Assembly (NCBI GenBank): GCA_963730165.1
Contig: CAVSQS010000001.1
Location: forward strand, 310,001-374,000
From: DASSQJ01 sp963730165
Lineage (GTDB): Bacteria; Actinomycetota; Actinomycetes; Actinomycetales; Dermatophilaceae
Length of the DNA: 64,000 bases
Reading direction: 5' to 3'
A program made the position numbers and the translations under genes. Each line of letters starts with the position of its first letter. Position 1 is the first letter of the stretch. This document shows positions 8,311 to 16,013 of this stretch, piece by piece. Below the pieces are notes generated by a model that was given only the letters and a program-made list of their open reading frames with translations, was not told where the DNA came from and ran no database searches.

Positions 8311-9235
8311 CGGTGCTCTCCTGGGTGGTCGTGGGAGCCGCCGTGCCGGCGGTCGGTGGGGGCTCGTCGAACTCGTCGGTGACCTCGATGTCGCCGTCCT
8401 CCGGCCCGGTCCAGCGAACGGTGAGCTCGCCGAGGGCCTCGGCCTGCTCGAAGCCGATGGCCGACTCGCGGAACAGCTCGAGCAGGGCGAGGAAGCGGGC
8501 GACCACGACGAGGGTGTTGTCGGCGTCCGCGACGAGGCTGCGGAAGGACGCGACGCGCTCGCGGCGCAGCCGGGCTCCGATGACGGTGGCCTGCTCACGC
8601 ACGCTGACCGCCGGCGCGTGCAGGTGGGTGAGCCCGACGGTCGGGGGCGCCTTCGGGGTGATCGCCCGGGCGGCGATCATCGCCAGCTGCTCGGGAGTGA
8701 CCGTCATGACGAGCTCGGGCAGCAGCGCGGCCAGCTGGGGTTCGAGGGCCACCGACCGAGGGTGGCGTCGGCCGGCCGTCGCCATCCGCTCGCCGAAGGT
8801 GTGCGCGATGTCCTTGAACGCGCGGTACTGCAGCAGGCGGGCGAAGAGGATGTCACGGGCCTCGATGAGCGCGAGGTCCTCCTCGTCCTCGGGCCCGGAC
8901 TGCGGCAGCAGTCGCGCGGCCTTGAGGTCGAGCAGGGTCGCCGCCACGACGAGGAACTCCGATGCCTGCGAGAGGTCCCAGCCTCCGTCGGCCTCGCGGG
9001 CGGCGCGGATGTGCGCGATGAACTCGTCTGTGACGGTCGCCAGCGCGATCTCGGTGATGTCGAGCTTGTGCTTGCTGATCAGCCCGAGCAGCAGGTCGAA
9101 GGGCCCGGTGAAGTTCTCGAGGTGGACCTCGAAGGGAGTCGCGGCGACGCGGCGCGTCAGCACGCCGCCCGGGGTGACGTCGAGGCCACCCCCCGGTGGG
9201 GGGCCACCCCCGGGCGCCTCGGGGGGCGTGCTCAC
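8303..9235 (-). CDS. scpA: Segregation and condensation protein A (kleisin)
   Basis: 310 residues from GTG 9235, just after the parA stop. After about 25 low-complexity Pro/Gly residues comes FEVHLENFTGPFDLLLGLI, the ScpA N-terminal motif, then LDITEIALATVTDEFIAHI and FLVVAATLLDLKAARLLP. The C-terminal SMC-binding region (VARFLALLELFRESAIGFEQ) is present. A longer frame exists upstream, but its start lies inside parA, so GTG 9235 was preferred although its ribosome binding site is weak. ScpA bridges SMC heads in the condensin complex. Operon partner of parA and scpB. Confidence 0.93.
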   Translation of the reverse strand: MSTPPEAPGGGPPPGGGLDVTPGGVLTRRVAATPFEVHLENFTGPFDLLLGLISKHKLDITEIALATVTDEFIAHIRAAREADGGWDLSQASEFLVVAATLLDLKAARLLPQSGPEDEEDLALIEARDILFARLLQYRAFKDIAHTFGERMATAGRRHPRSVALEPQLAALLPELVMTVTPEQLAMIAARAITPKAPPTVGLTHLHAPAVSVREQATVIGARLRRERVASFRSLVADADNTLVVVARFLALLELFRESAIGFEQAEALGELTVRWTGPEDGDIEVTDEFDEPPPTAGTAAPTTTQESTDE

Positions 9236-9239
9236 CGGT

Positions 9240-10157
9240 TCAGGCCGCCCCGCCGCGGGCGATGAGCTCGCGGGCGAGCTGGCGGTAGGCGTCGGCGCCC
9301 TTGTGGGTGGCGTCGTACGTCGTGATGGGCTCGGCGGCAAGGGTGGCGTCGGGGAACTTCACGGTGCGCGAGATGACGGTGTGGAAGACCTGGTTGCCGA
9401 AGTGCTCGACGACGCTGGCGACGACCTCGCGGGAGTGCAGGGTGCGGCCGTCGTACATCGTCGCGAGGATGCCGTCGATCTCCAGGCGCGGGTTGAGCCG
9501 GTCGGTGATCTTCTCGATCGTCTCGACGAGCAGCGCGACCCCGCGCATCGCGAAGAACTCGCACTCGAGCGGGATGATGACGCCGTGCGCGGCGGTCAGC
9601 GCGTTGACGGTGAGCAGCCCGAGCGAGGGCTGGCAGTCGACGAGCACGACGTCGTAGTCGTCCTCGACCGGCCGCAGCACGCGCGCGAGGATCTGCTCGC
9701 GCGCCACCTCGCCGACGAGCTGGACCTCGGCTGCCGAGAGGTCGATGTTGGCGGGAACGACGTCGAGGCCCTCGACGCGGGTGTGCTGGATGACGTCGCG
9801 GATGTCGTGGCCACGTTCGACGAGGAGGTTGTAGACCGTGGTCTCGAGCTCGTGCGTCGGGATGCCGAGACCCACGGACAGGGCACCCTGGGGGTCGAAG
9901 TCGACGAGGAGCACCCGCCGGCCCACCTCGGCGAGGGCCGCGCCGAGGTTGATCGTCGTCGTGGTCTTCCCGACCCCGCCCTTCTGGTTGCACATCGCGA
10001 TGACGCGTGCCGGGCCGTGCGAGGCGAGGGGTGCGGGCTCCGGGAAGTCGGGCATCGGCCGGCCCGTGGGGCCGACCTGTCCGTGTTGGTCGATGCGCAT
10101 CTGCAGCGCGGCGTCGGTCTCGCCCAACTCTCCAACTCCCCGGTACCGGTCGTGCAC
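9240..10157 (-). CDS. parA: ParA/Soj-type chromosome-partitioning ATPase
   Basis: 305 residues from GTG 10157, preceded by GAGAGG. The deviant Walker A motif KGGVGKTTTTINLGAAL (about residues 59-75), the Walker A' segment VLLVDFDPQGALS and Walker B YDVVLVDCQPSLG are all visible. This is the second ParA of actinobacteria, encoded beside scpAB rather than in the parAB locus near the origin, and no parB accompanies it here. Its likely role is chromosome organisation with SMC-ScpAB; this is inferred from neighbours. A TAGGGT box about 25 nt upstream of the start suggests a short leader. Confidence 0.9.
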   Translation of the reverse strand: MHDRYRGVGELGETDAALQMRIDQHGQVGPTGRPMPDFPEPAPLASHGPARVIAMCNQKGGVGKTTTTINLGAALAEVGRRVLLVDFDPQGALSVGLGIPTHELETTVYNLLVERGHDIRDVIQHTRVEGLDVVPANIDLSAAEVQLVGEVAREQILARVLRPVEDDYDVVLVDCQPSLGLLTVNALTAAHGVIIPLECEFFAMRGVALLVETIEKITDRLNPRLEIDGILATMYDGRTLHSREVVASVVEHFGNQVFHTVISRTVKFPDATLAAEPITTYDATHKGADAYRQLARELIARGGAA

Positions 10158-10182
10158 GGTCAGCCTCTCGCTGATCGAGGAG

Positions 10183-10188
10183 ACCCTA
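10183..10188 (-). promoter_or_regulatory. -10 box for the parA-scpAB operon
   Basis: TAGGGT on the minus strand, 25 nt before GTG 10157. It overlaps a small inverted repeat, GCTGAT (10170-10175) / ATCAGC (10188-10193). Confidence 0.45.
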
Positions 10189-10217
10189 TCAGCGGGTGCG
10201 CCGCGTCCCCCGCTGCC

Positions 10218-11129
10218 TCACCGCGCGCGTGGATGGCTCTGGGCGTAGACCTCGCGCAGCTGCTGGACGGTCACCCTGGTGTAGATCTGGGTGGTCGTGA
10301 CCGAGGAGTGGCCGAGCAGCTCCTGGACGACGCGGATGTCGGCTCCCCCCTCGAGCAGGTGGGTCGCGAAGGAGTGCCGCAGCGTGTGCGGCGAGAGGTG
10401 GCCGGAGAGGTCGGCCCGCTCGGCGGCGGTCCGCAGCGCCGCCCAGGCGCTCTGCCGCGAAAGCCGTGCTCCGCGGGTGTTGACGAAGAGCGCCGGGCTG
10501 CCTCGCCCCCCGGCGGCCAGGGTGGGGCGGCCGCGCACGAGCCACGCCTCGAGGGCACGCGCCGCGTACGACCCGAGGGGCACCACCCGCTCCTTGCCGC
10601 CCTTGCCCCGAAGGCGCACCACCCCGTCCTCGGTGAGGACGTCGTCGACGTCGAGCCCCACCGCCTCCGAGACCCGCGCCCCGGTGCCGTAGAGCACCTC
10701 CAGCAGGGCTCGGTCACGCAGCGACACCGGCGAGTCGCCGACCGAGGCCGCCGCGAGCAGCCGCTCCACGGCGTCGAGGGAGATCGCCTTCGGCAGCCGG
10801 CCCGGCGGTGTTGGAGGGCTCACCTCGCGCGCGGGATCCGTCTCGAGGGTCCCCTCGAGGGCGAGGAAGCGGTGCAGGCCCCTGACCGCGACGATCGTGC
10901 GGGCCGCCGAGGTGGCGGCCAGCGGCTGGTGTTCCTCGTCGCCCTCCCGCAGCCGGCCGAGGAACTCCGTGACGTGCTGCTCGGTGACCTCCTCAGGCCG
11001 GCCCACCCCGACGTCGGCGCAGAACGCGGTCCAGCGGGCCAGGTCGCGGCGGTAGGCAGCGAGGGTGTTCGCGGAGACGCCACGCTCGACGTCGAGGTGG
11101 GTCAGCCATGCGTCGACGGCCCGTCCCAC
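10218..11129 (-). CDS. xerD: Site-specific tyrosine recombinase XerD
   Basis: 303 residues from GTG 11129. An N-terminal SAM-like domain (DVERGVSANTLAAYRRDLARW) precedes the catalytic domain with the RHRRY residues: Arg in GTGARVSE, Lys in RGKGGKER, HTLRHSFATHLLEGG, LGHSSVTTTQIYTRV with the nucleophilic Tyr. XerD with XerC resolves chromosome dimers at dif. No start codon lies between the ald stop and GTG 11129, so this start is forced unless CTG or a codon within ald is used. The start sits inside a perfect palindrome (see the repeat entry) and has no clear ribosome binding site, which is unusual. Confidence 0.92.
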   Translation of the reverse strand: MGRAVDAWLTHLDVERGVSANTLAAYRRDLARWTAFCADVGVGRPEEVTEQHVTEFLGRLREGDEEHQPLAATSAARTIVAVRGLHRFLALEGTLETDPAREVSPPTPPGRLPKAISLDAVERLLAAASVGDSPVSLRDRALLEVLYGTGARVSEAVGLDVDDVLTEDGVVRLRGKGGKERVVPLGSYAARALEAWLVRGRPTLAAGGRGSPALFVNTRGARLSRQSAWAALRTAAERADLSGHLSPHTLRHSFATHLLEGGADIRVVQELLGHSSVTTTQIYTRVTVQQLREVYAQSHPRAR

Positions 11130-11152
11130 GGGCGTGGGACGGGCCGTCGACG
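11111..11152. repeat. Perfect 20-bp inverted repeat with 2-nt spacer over the xerD start
   Basis: Left arm 11111-11130 (CGTCGACGGCCCGTCCCACG) is exactly complementary to right arm 11133-11152, with GG between them. The structure starts 16 nt after the ald stop codon and contains the GTG proposed as the xerD start in the 3' arm of the transcript. It could end ald transcription, hide the xerD start, or be a protein-binding site. No U-tract follows. Confidence 0.85.
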
Positions 11153-11167
11153 GGAGGTCGGCCGAGG

Positions 11168-12283
11168 TCAGGAGAGGACCTCGTCGATGTCGGTGCTCTC
11201 CATGTCGAAGGCCTCGGCGACGGCCGCGTAGGTCACGTGGCCACCCTGGGTGTTGAGGCCGAGCGCGAGCGGGCGGTCGGCGCGCATCGCCTCGAGCCAG
11301 CCCCGGTCGGCGAGCTTGATCGCGTACGGCAGCGTCGCGTTCGTCAGGGCCCAGGTCGAGGTGTGCGGGACCGCACCGGGCATGTTCGCGACGCAGTAGT
11401 AGATCGACTCGTGGACGCCGAAGGTCGGGTCGGCGTGGGTCGTCGGCCGGCTGTTCTCGAAGCACCCGCCCTGGTCGATCGCGACGTCGACGAGCACCGA
11501 GCCCGGCTTCATCCGGCTGACCATCTCGTCGGTGACGAGCTTCGGCGCCTTGGCGCCGGGGACGAGGACGGTGCCGATGACGAGATCGGCCTCGAGGACC
11601 TGCTCGCGGACCGACATCTTCGACGACGCGATCTGTGCGACCCGGTTGTCGTAGCGCCAGAAGCTCAACCTGAGCTTGTCGAGGTCGGTGTCGAGAAGGG
11701 TGACGTCGGCCCCCATCCCGAGGGCGATGTTCGCCGCGTTCTGGCCCGCGACGCCCGCGCCGAGGACGACCACCTTGGCGTTGGCGACGCCGCCGATCCC
11801 GCCCATGAGGACGCCGCGGCCGCCCTGGGCCTTCATCATCGCGTGCGCGCCGACCTGTGGGGCGAGGCAGCCCGCGACCTCGGACATCGGGTAGAGCAGC
11901 GGCAGCAGCCCGGAGGGGAGCTGGACGGTCTCGTACGCGACCGAGGTGACCTTGGTCCGCACGAGCTCCTCGGTGAGCGGCTGGTCCGCAGCCAGGTGGA
12001 GGTAGGTGAAGAGCAGGAGGTCCTCGCGCAGCCGGTGGTACTCCTCGGCGACGGGCTCCTTGACCTTCATCACCATGTCCGCCCCGCCCCAGACGTCGTC
12101 GGCGGTGTCGATGATCCTCGCGCCCTGGGAGACGTACTCCTCGTCGGTGATGGAGGAGCCGAGCCCCGCGCCCTTCTGGATGAGCACCTCGTGGCCACGG
12201 CTGACGAGCTCGTTGACACCGACGGGGGTGATCCCGACGCGGAACTCGTTGTTCTTGACCTCGGTGGGGATGCCGACCTTCAC
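11168..12283 (-). CDS. ald: Alanine dehydrogenase
   Basis: 371 residues from GTG 12283, the usual family length. The N-terminus VKVGIPTEVKNNEFRVGITP contains the substrate-binding Arg. The NAD-binding motif is VVVLGAGVAGQNAANIALGMGA, and MKVKEP with the conserved Lys and ESIYYCVANMPGAVPHTST are further signatures. It interconverts L-alanine and pyruvate plus ammonia with NAD, in the cytoplasm. The longer upstream frame lacks similarity. A TAGACT box at 12363-12368 gives a leader of about 75 nt. The neighbour xerD begins 39 nt downstream, inside a palindrome. Confidence 0.96.
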   Translation of the reverse strand: MKVGIPTEVKNNEFRVGITPVGVNELVSRGHEVLIQKGAGLGSSITDEEYVSQGARIIDTADDVWGGADMVMKVKEPVAEEYHRLREDLLLFTYLHLAADQPLTEELVRTKVTSVAYETVQLPSGLLPLLYPMSEVAGCLAPQVGAHAMMKAQGGRGVLMGGIGGVANAKVVVLGAGVAGQNAANIALGMGADVTLLDTDLDKLRLSFWRYDNRVAQIASSKMSVREQVLEADLVIGTVLVPGAKAPKLVTDEMVSRMKPGSVLVDVAIDQGGCFENSRPTTHADPTFGVHESIYYCVANMPGAVPHTSTWALTNATLPYAIKLADRGWLEAMRADRPLALGLNTQGGHVTYAAVAEAFDMESTDIDEVLS

Positions 12284-12362
12284 GGTTATCAGACCTGTCT
12301 TCCGTGTGACGTCCGGGACCTCGTCGTCCCGGAGAGACCGCGTCCGGGTGGATCGCGATGGA

Positions 12363-12368
12363 AGTCTA
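12363..12368 (-). promoter_or_regulatory. -10 box for ald
   Basis: TAGACT on the minus strand about 80 nt before GTG 12283, in the gap shared with the divergent gene at 12407. It predicts a leadered ald transcript. Confidence 0.45.
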
Positions 12369-12406
12369 GTGCCGGGCGCCCCCGCCCCCGACCCAGGAGG
12401 ATCCCG

Positions 12407-13039
12407 ATGAGGCTCTACAGCGACATCCCCGGCCGCCGGCTCGCCCAGGCCGTCGCCGACGTCGGGGTCCTCGTCTGGGTGCTCGTGTGGGTCCGGCTCG
12501 CGGTGCGCGTCCACGACGCGACGATGCAGCTCGCCGAACCCGGGCGACAGCTGGCCCAGGCGGGGTCGAGCTTCCGGGGGACGATGACCTCGGCCGGCGA
12601 CAGCGTCGGCGACCTCCCGCTGCTCCAGGACCGGGTCGCCGCACCGTTCCGCTCGGCCGCCGGTGTCGGTGGTGAGCTCGAGCAGGCCGGTCAGGACCTC
12701 GTCACCGCCGTCGAACGCGTCTCGCTCGTCCTCGCCCTGACGACGGCGCTCGCGCCCATCCTCCTCGTCGTCGGGGTGTGGCTGCTGCTGCGGGTGCGCT
12801 TCGTCCGGCGGGCCGGCGCGGCGCAACGGTTCATCGACGCCGACCCCGACCTCGACCTCTTCGCCCTGCGCGCCATGGCGAACCAGCCGATGCCCCGACT
12901 CGCCCGGATCAGCGACGACCCCGCGGGGGCGTGGCGGCGCGGCGAGCCGGACGTCATCCGCTCCCTCGCCGTGCTCGAGCTGCGGGAGTCCGGCCTCCGG
13001 CCTCCCCCAGCCCCCACCGGCCCCGCCTCTTCGGGGTGA
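12407..13039 (+). CDS. Two-helix membrane protein of unknown function
   Basis: 210 residues from ATG 12407 with AGGAGG 5-6 nt upstream. A first hydrophobic helix lies at about residues 14-35 (AVADVGVLVWVLVWVRLAV), followed by an extracytoplasmic helical segment of about 70 residues and a second helix at about 100-125 (SLVLALTTALAPILLVVGVW). The C-terminal 80 residues are cytoplasmic and end in a Pro-rich tail. No named domain is recognised. It diverges from ald and converges on hisS, with a hairpin between. Confidence 0.8.
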   Translation: MRLYSDIPGRRLAQAVADVGVLVWVLVWVRLAVRVHDATMQLAEPGRQLAQAGSSFRGTMTSAGDSVGDLPLLQDRVAAPFRSAAGVGGELEQAGQDLVTAVERVSLVLALTTALAPILLVVGVWLLLRVRFVRRAGAAQRFIDADPDLDLFALRAMANQPMPRLARISDDPAGAWRRGEPDVIRSLAVLELRESGLRPPPAPTGPASSG

Positions 13040-13055
13040 CCCCGAACTCCCCGGT

Positions 13056-13082
13056 GGAGCACCGACAAGTTCTCGGTGCTCC
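13056..13082. terminator. Hairpin between convergent genes
   Basis: GGAGCACCGA (13056-13065) pairs with TCGGTGCTCC (13073-13082) around a 7-nt loop. It lies between the end of the membrane protein gene (13039) and the end of hisS (13109), so it could serve both directions. GAAAGAG follows rather than a U-tract. Confidence 0.7.
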
Positions 13083-13108
13083 GAAAGAGATGTCGGTGCC
13101 CGGAGCCG

Positions 13109-14452
13109 TCAGGCCTGCGGAGCAACGACCCCGGGGCGGAGGTCCACGGCGGGGCACACCCACGTCCCGGCGCCGGCGTCGACCTGCTCCCCGCTGCGGA
13201 TGTCCTTGACCTGGTCCGAGCCGTCCGGCGCGGCACCAGGGAACCAGACGTAGGGGATGCCCCGGCGGTCGGCGTAGCGGATCTGCTTGCCGAAGCGCGC
13301 CGCGCTCGGCGCCACCTCACAGGGGATGCCTCGACTCCGCAGGGTGGCGGCCACCGCGCGCGACCGCGGCCGGCTCTCCTCGTCGTTGACCGCCACGAGC
13401 ACCGCAGCCGGGGTCGACCGGTCCGCCGTGAGCCCCCGCTTGGTGACGAGGAGGTGGACCAGCCGGGTCAGGCCGATCGAGATCCCGACACCGGGGTAGG
13501 TCGTCCGCCCGTCCGACGCGAGCGAGTCGTACCGGCCGCCGGAGCAGACCGAGCCCCACTCCTCCGACCCGACGAGCTGGGTCTCGTAGACCGTCCCGGT
13601 GTAGTAGTCCAGGCCACGAGCGATCCTCAGGTCGGCCACCAGGGTGCCGGGCGACTGCTCCATCCCCGCCGAGATCACCGCGGAGAGGGCCTGGAGCCCC
13701 TCCTCGAGGATCGGGTGCTCGACCCCGAGGGCACGGACCTCGTCGACGAAGGACAGGTCGTCGCTGCGGATGCCGGCGAGCGCCAGCGCGAGCCGGGCCT
13801 GGTCCTCGCTCGCCCCGTGCTCGATGAGCATCTCGGCGACCGGGCCGGGCCCGATCTTGTCGAGCTTGTCGACGATCCGCAGGGTGCCGGTCACGTCGTC
13901 GAGGCCGATGCCGAGGTAGAAGCCCTCCGGGATCCTCCGGTTGTTGACCTGGATGCGGAAGTCGCCGACCGGGAGGCGGCCGAACACCTCCGCGATGACG
14001 AGGGGCATCTCTGCCTCGAAGTGGGGGGCGAGCTCCCCGACGTCGACGACGTCGATGTCGGCCTGGGTGAACTCGCGGAAACGTCCCTCCTGGGGCCGCT
14101 CTCCGCGCCAGACCTTCTGCACCTGGTAGCGGCGGAAGGGGAAGTTCAGCTTCCCGGCGTTCTCGAGGACGTACCGGGCGAACGGCACGGTGAGGTCGAA
14201 GTGCAGGCCGAGGTCGGCGTCGGTGCCCGGCTCGCCCGCGAGCCGGTGGATGCCGTAGATCTCCTTGTCGGCGTCCCCGCCCTTGCCGAGGAGCCGCTGG
14301 ACCGGCTCGACCGCCCGCGTCTCGAGCGGGGCGAAGCCGTGCAGCTCGAACACTTCGCGGACGGTGTCGAGGAAGTGCAGCTCGAGGAGCCGCTCGGCGG
14401 GCAGGAACTCGGGGAAGCCCGAGAGGGGGGTGACCTTGGTCGGGGAGCTCAC
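13109..14452 (-). CDS. hisS: Histidyl-tRNA synthetase
   Basis: 447 residues from GTG 14452. Class II motifs are present: motif 2 in FRRYQVQKVWRGERPQEGRF with the FREFTQADIDVVD stretch, the histidine-specific signatures IARGLDYYTGTVYE and CSGGRYDSLA, and motif 3 GISIGLTRL. A C-terminal anticodon-binding domain follows (PAAVLVAVNDEESRPRSRAV...). It charges tRNA-His. The start overlaps the MBL gene stop by 4 bp, so the two are coupled, as in mycobacteria where the same hydrolase precedes hisS. Confidence 0.96.
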   Translation of the reverse strand: MSSPTKVTPLSGFPEFLPAERLLELHFLDTVREVFELHGFAPLETRAVEPVQRLLGKGGDADKEIYGIHRLAGEPGTDADLGLHFDLTVPFARYVLENAGKLNFPFRRYQVQKVWRGERPQEGRFREFTQADIDVVDVGELAPHFEAEMPLVIAEVFGRLPVGDFRIQVNNRRIPEGFYLGIGLDDVTGTLRIVDKLDKIGPGPVAEMLIEHGASEDQARLALALAGIRSDDLSFVDEVRALGVEHPILEEGLQALSAVISAGMEQSPGTLVADLRIARGLDYYTGTVYETQLVGSEEWGSVCSGGRYDSLASDGRTTYPGVGISIGLTRLVHLLVTKRGLTADRSTPAAVLVAVNDEESRPRSRAVAATLRSRGIPCEVAPSAARFGKQIRYADRRGIPYVWFPGAAPDGSDQVKDIRSGEQVDAGAGTWVCPAVDLRPGVVAPQA

Positions 14453-15150
14453 GCGTCCAATCCTCGCAGGTAGGGGTTGGTGGCCCGCTCGCGGCGCATC
14501 GTCGTCGCCGGTCCGTGCCCGGTGAGAACCAGCGTGGAGTCCGGCAGGGGCAGCACGACGTCACGCAGGGACCGCCGCATCGCGGTGTCGTCGCCGCCGG
14601 GAAGGTCGGTGCGGCCGATGGAGCCGGCGAAGAGCACGTCGCCGGAGACGACGGTCCGCTCCAGCGCCTCCTCCGCGGGGAGCCCGTCGGGGACCTCGGC
14701 GAGGCTGAACATCACCGAGCCCTCGGTGTGGCCCGGGGCGTGGAGCACGTCGAGCCCGAGCCCGGCGAGGTCGAGGTGCTGCCGGTCGGTGACCTCCACG
14801 ACGCGCTCGGGCTCGGTCCACGTCGCGCGGCGGCCGAACTGGGCCTCCATCATCGCGAGCATGCCGGGCTCGAGCCCGGCGAGCGGGTCGGCGAGCCGGT
14901 AGCGGTCGTCGGCGTGGATGTAGGCGGCGGTCGAGCCGCCGCAGACGGGGGTGACCGCGTAGACATGGTCGACGTGGCCGTGGGTGAGCAGCACGGCGGC
15001 CGGTCGCAACCGGTGCTCGGCGAGGACGGCCGCCAGGGTGTCCTCCACCCCGATCCCGGGGTCGACGACGAGGCACTCCTCCCCCGCTGCGGGGGCGAGC
15101 ACGTAGCAGTTGGTCCCGAAGGCGGCGGCGGGGAAGGCGACGGCGAGCAC
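14449..15150 (-). CDS. MBL-fold hydrolase (glyoxalase II-like)
   Basis: 233 residues from GTG 15150. The metal motif THGHVDHVYAV (HxHxDH) at about residues 56-66, HAPGHTEGSVMF with the second-shell His, VVSGDVLFAGSIGRTDLPGG and a terminal TGHGP are the layout of glyoxalase II and related thioesterases. It matches the gene upstream of hisS in mycobacteria (Rv2581c). The substrate, S-lactoylglutathione-like or another thioester, is unproven; mycothiol organisms lack glutathione. TACGCT lies 7 nt before the start, so a leaderless transcript is likely. Confidence 0.88.
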   Translation of the reverse strand: MLAVAFPAAAFGTNCYVLAPAAGEECLVVDPGIGVEDTLAAVLAEHRLRPAAVLLTHGHVDHVYAVTPVCGGSTAAYIHADDRYRLADPLAGLEPGMLAMMEAQFGRRATWTEPERVVEVTDRQHLDLAGLGLDVLHAPGHTEGSVMFSLAEVPDGLPAEEALERTVVSGDVLFAGSIGRTDLPGGDDTAMRRSLRDVVLPLPDSTLVLTGHGPATTMRRERATNPYLRGLDA

Positions 15151-15157
15151 GCCCCGG

Positions 15158-15163
15158 AGCGTA
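15158..15163 (-). promoter_or_regulatory. -10 box for the MBL hydrolase-hisS operon
   Basis: TACGCT on the minus strand, 7 nt before GTG 15150. Confidence 0.5.
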
Positions 15164-15223
15164 GTCGCACGGCCGCTGCCTACACTGAGGCGCCGTTGCC
15201 GGACGAAGACGAAGGAACCCGGG

Positions 15224-16009
15224 GTGACCAGGAAGCAGGAGCGCGCCCGCGCACGTCGCCGCCATGAGAAGCGTCAGGCCACGCTGGCCCGCCGCGCCGA
15301 GGATCATGCCCGCCTCCGCACGGTCGGCATCGGGGCGGGAGCCGTGGCCCTGCTGGCCGTCGTGCTCGCGGTTCTGGGCGCCGCCTTCTCGACCGTGCAG
15401 CCGGCCGCGCCACGGACCCTGGCGGGCTGCGAGCCGCCCCCGCCCTCCCTGGGAACGGGCGCCGAGCTGACCCTGCCCGACAAGGCGATCGCGCAGGGCA
15501 AGACGTACACGGCGACGATCACGACGAACTGCGGCGACATCGTACTGAGCCTCGACGGTGCGAAGGCCCCGCAAGCCGTCGCCTCCTTCCTCCAGCTGGC
15601 CGAGAAGAACTACTGGGTGAACGCGCCCTGCCACCGGCTGACGACCGACCCGAACCTCAAGGTCCTCCAGTGCGGCGACCCGACGGGCACCGGCCAGGGC
15701 AACCCCGGCTACGGCTTCGCGGTCGAGAACGCGCCCAAGGACGGTCTCTACCGCCGCGGCACGGTGGCGATGGCCCGCACCAGCGACCCCGAGAAGGGCA
15801 ACGGCGGCCAGTTCTTCCTCGTCTACGGCGACACCACCCTGCCCGACCCCGACGGCTACACCGTGTTCGGCACCGTGACCTCCGGGTTGGATATCGTCGA
15901 CAGGGAAGCCGCCGCTGGGGTCGCCCAGGGTGGCTCGAGCCCCACCGACGGACCACCCGCTGCACCGATCAGCATCCTCCGGGTTGCTGTCACCGAGACA
16001 AAGGCCTGA
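15224..16009 (+). CDS. Membrane-anchored cyclophilin-type peptidyl-prolyl isomerase
   Basis: 261 residues from GTG 15224, chosen over upstream starts that would overlap the divergent promoter. A strongly basic cytoplasmic N-terminus (VTRKQERARARRRHEKR) precedes one membrane helix at about residues 38-60. The extracytoplasmic cyclophilin domain starts near residue 88: ITTNCGDIVLSLDG, KAPQAVASFLQLAEKNYW, CHRLTT, GTVAMARTSDPEKGNGGQFFLVYGD and YTVFGTVTSGLDIVD. The isomerase FxMA motif reads TVAMA. The mycobacterial counterpart next to rel is Rv2582. Role is folding of exported proteins, by inference from topology. A TACACT box lies at about 15180. Confidence 0.9.
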   Translation: MTRKQERARARRRHEKRQATLARRAEDHARLRTVGIGAGAVALLAVVLAVLGAAFSTVQPAAPRTLAGCEPPPPSLGTGAELTLPDKAIAQGKTYTATITTNCGDIVLSLDGAKAPQAVASFLQLAEKNYWVNAPCHRLTTDPNLKVLQCGDPTGTGQGNPGYGFAVENAPKDGLYRRGTVAMARTSDPEKGNGGQFFLVYGDTTLPDPDGYTVFGTVTSGLDIVDREAAAGVAQGGSSPTDGPPAAPISILRVAVTETKA

Positions 16010-16013
16010 CCTC

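Noticed and set aside
8313..11231. 972-codon open frame on the plus strand opposite scpA, parA and xerD
   Set aside because: Its translation is compositionally biased and matches no family, while the minus strand carries clear ScpA, ParA and XerD motifs. It is an antisense shadow caused by high GC.
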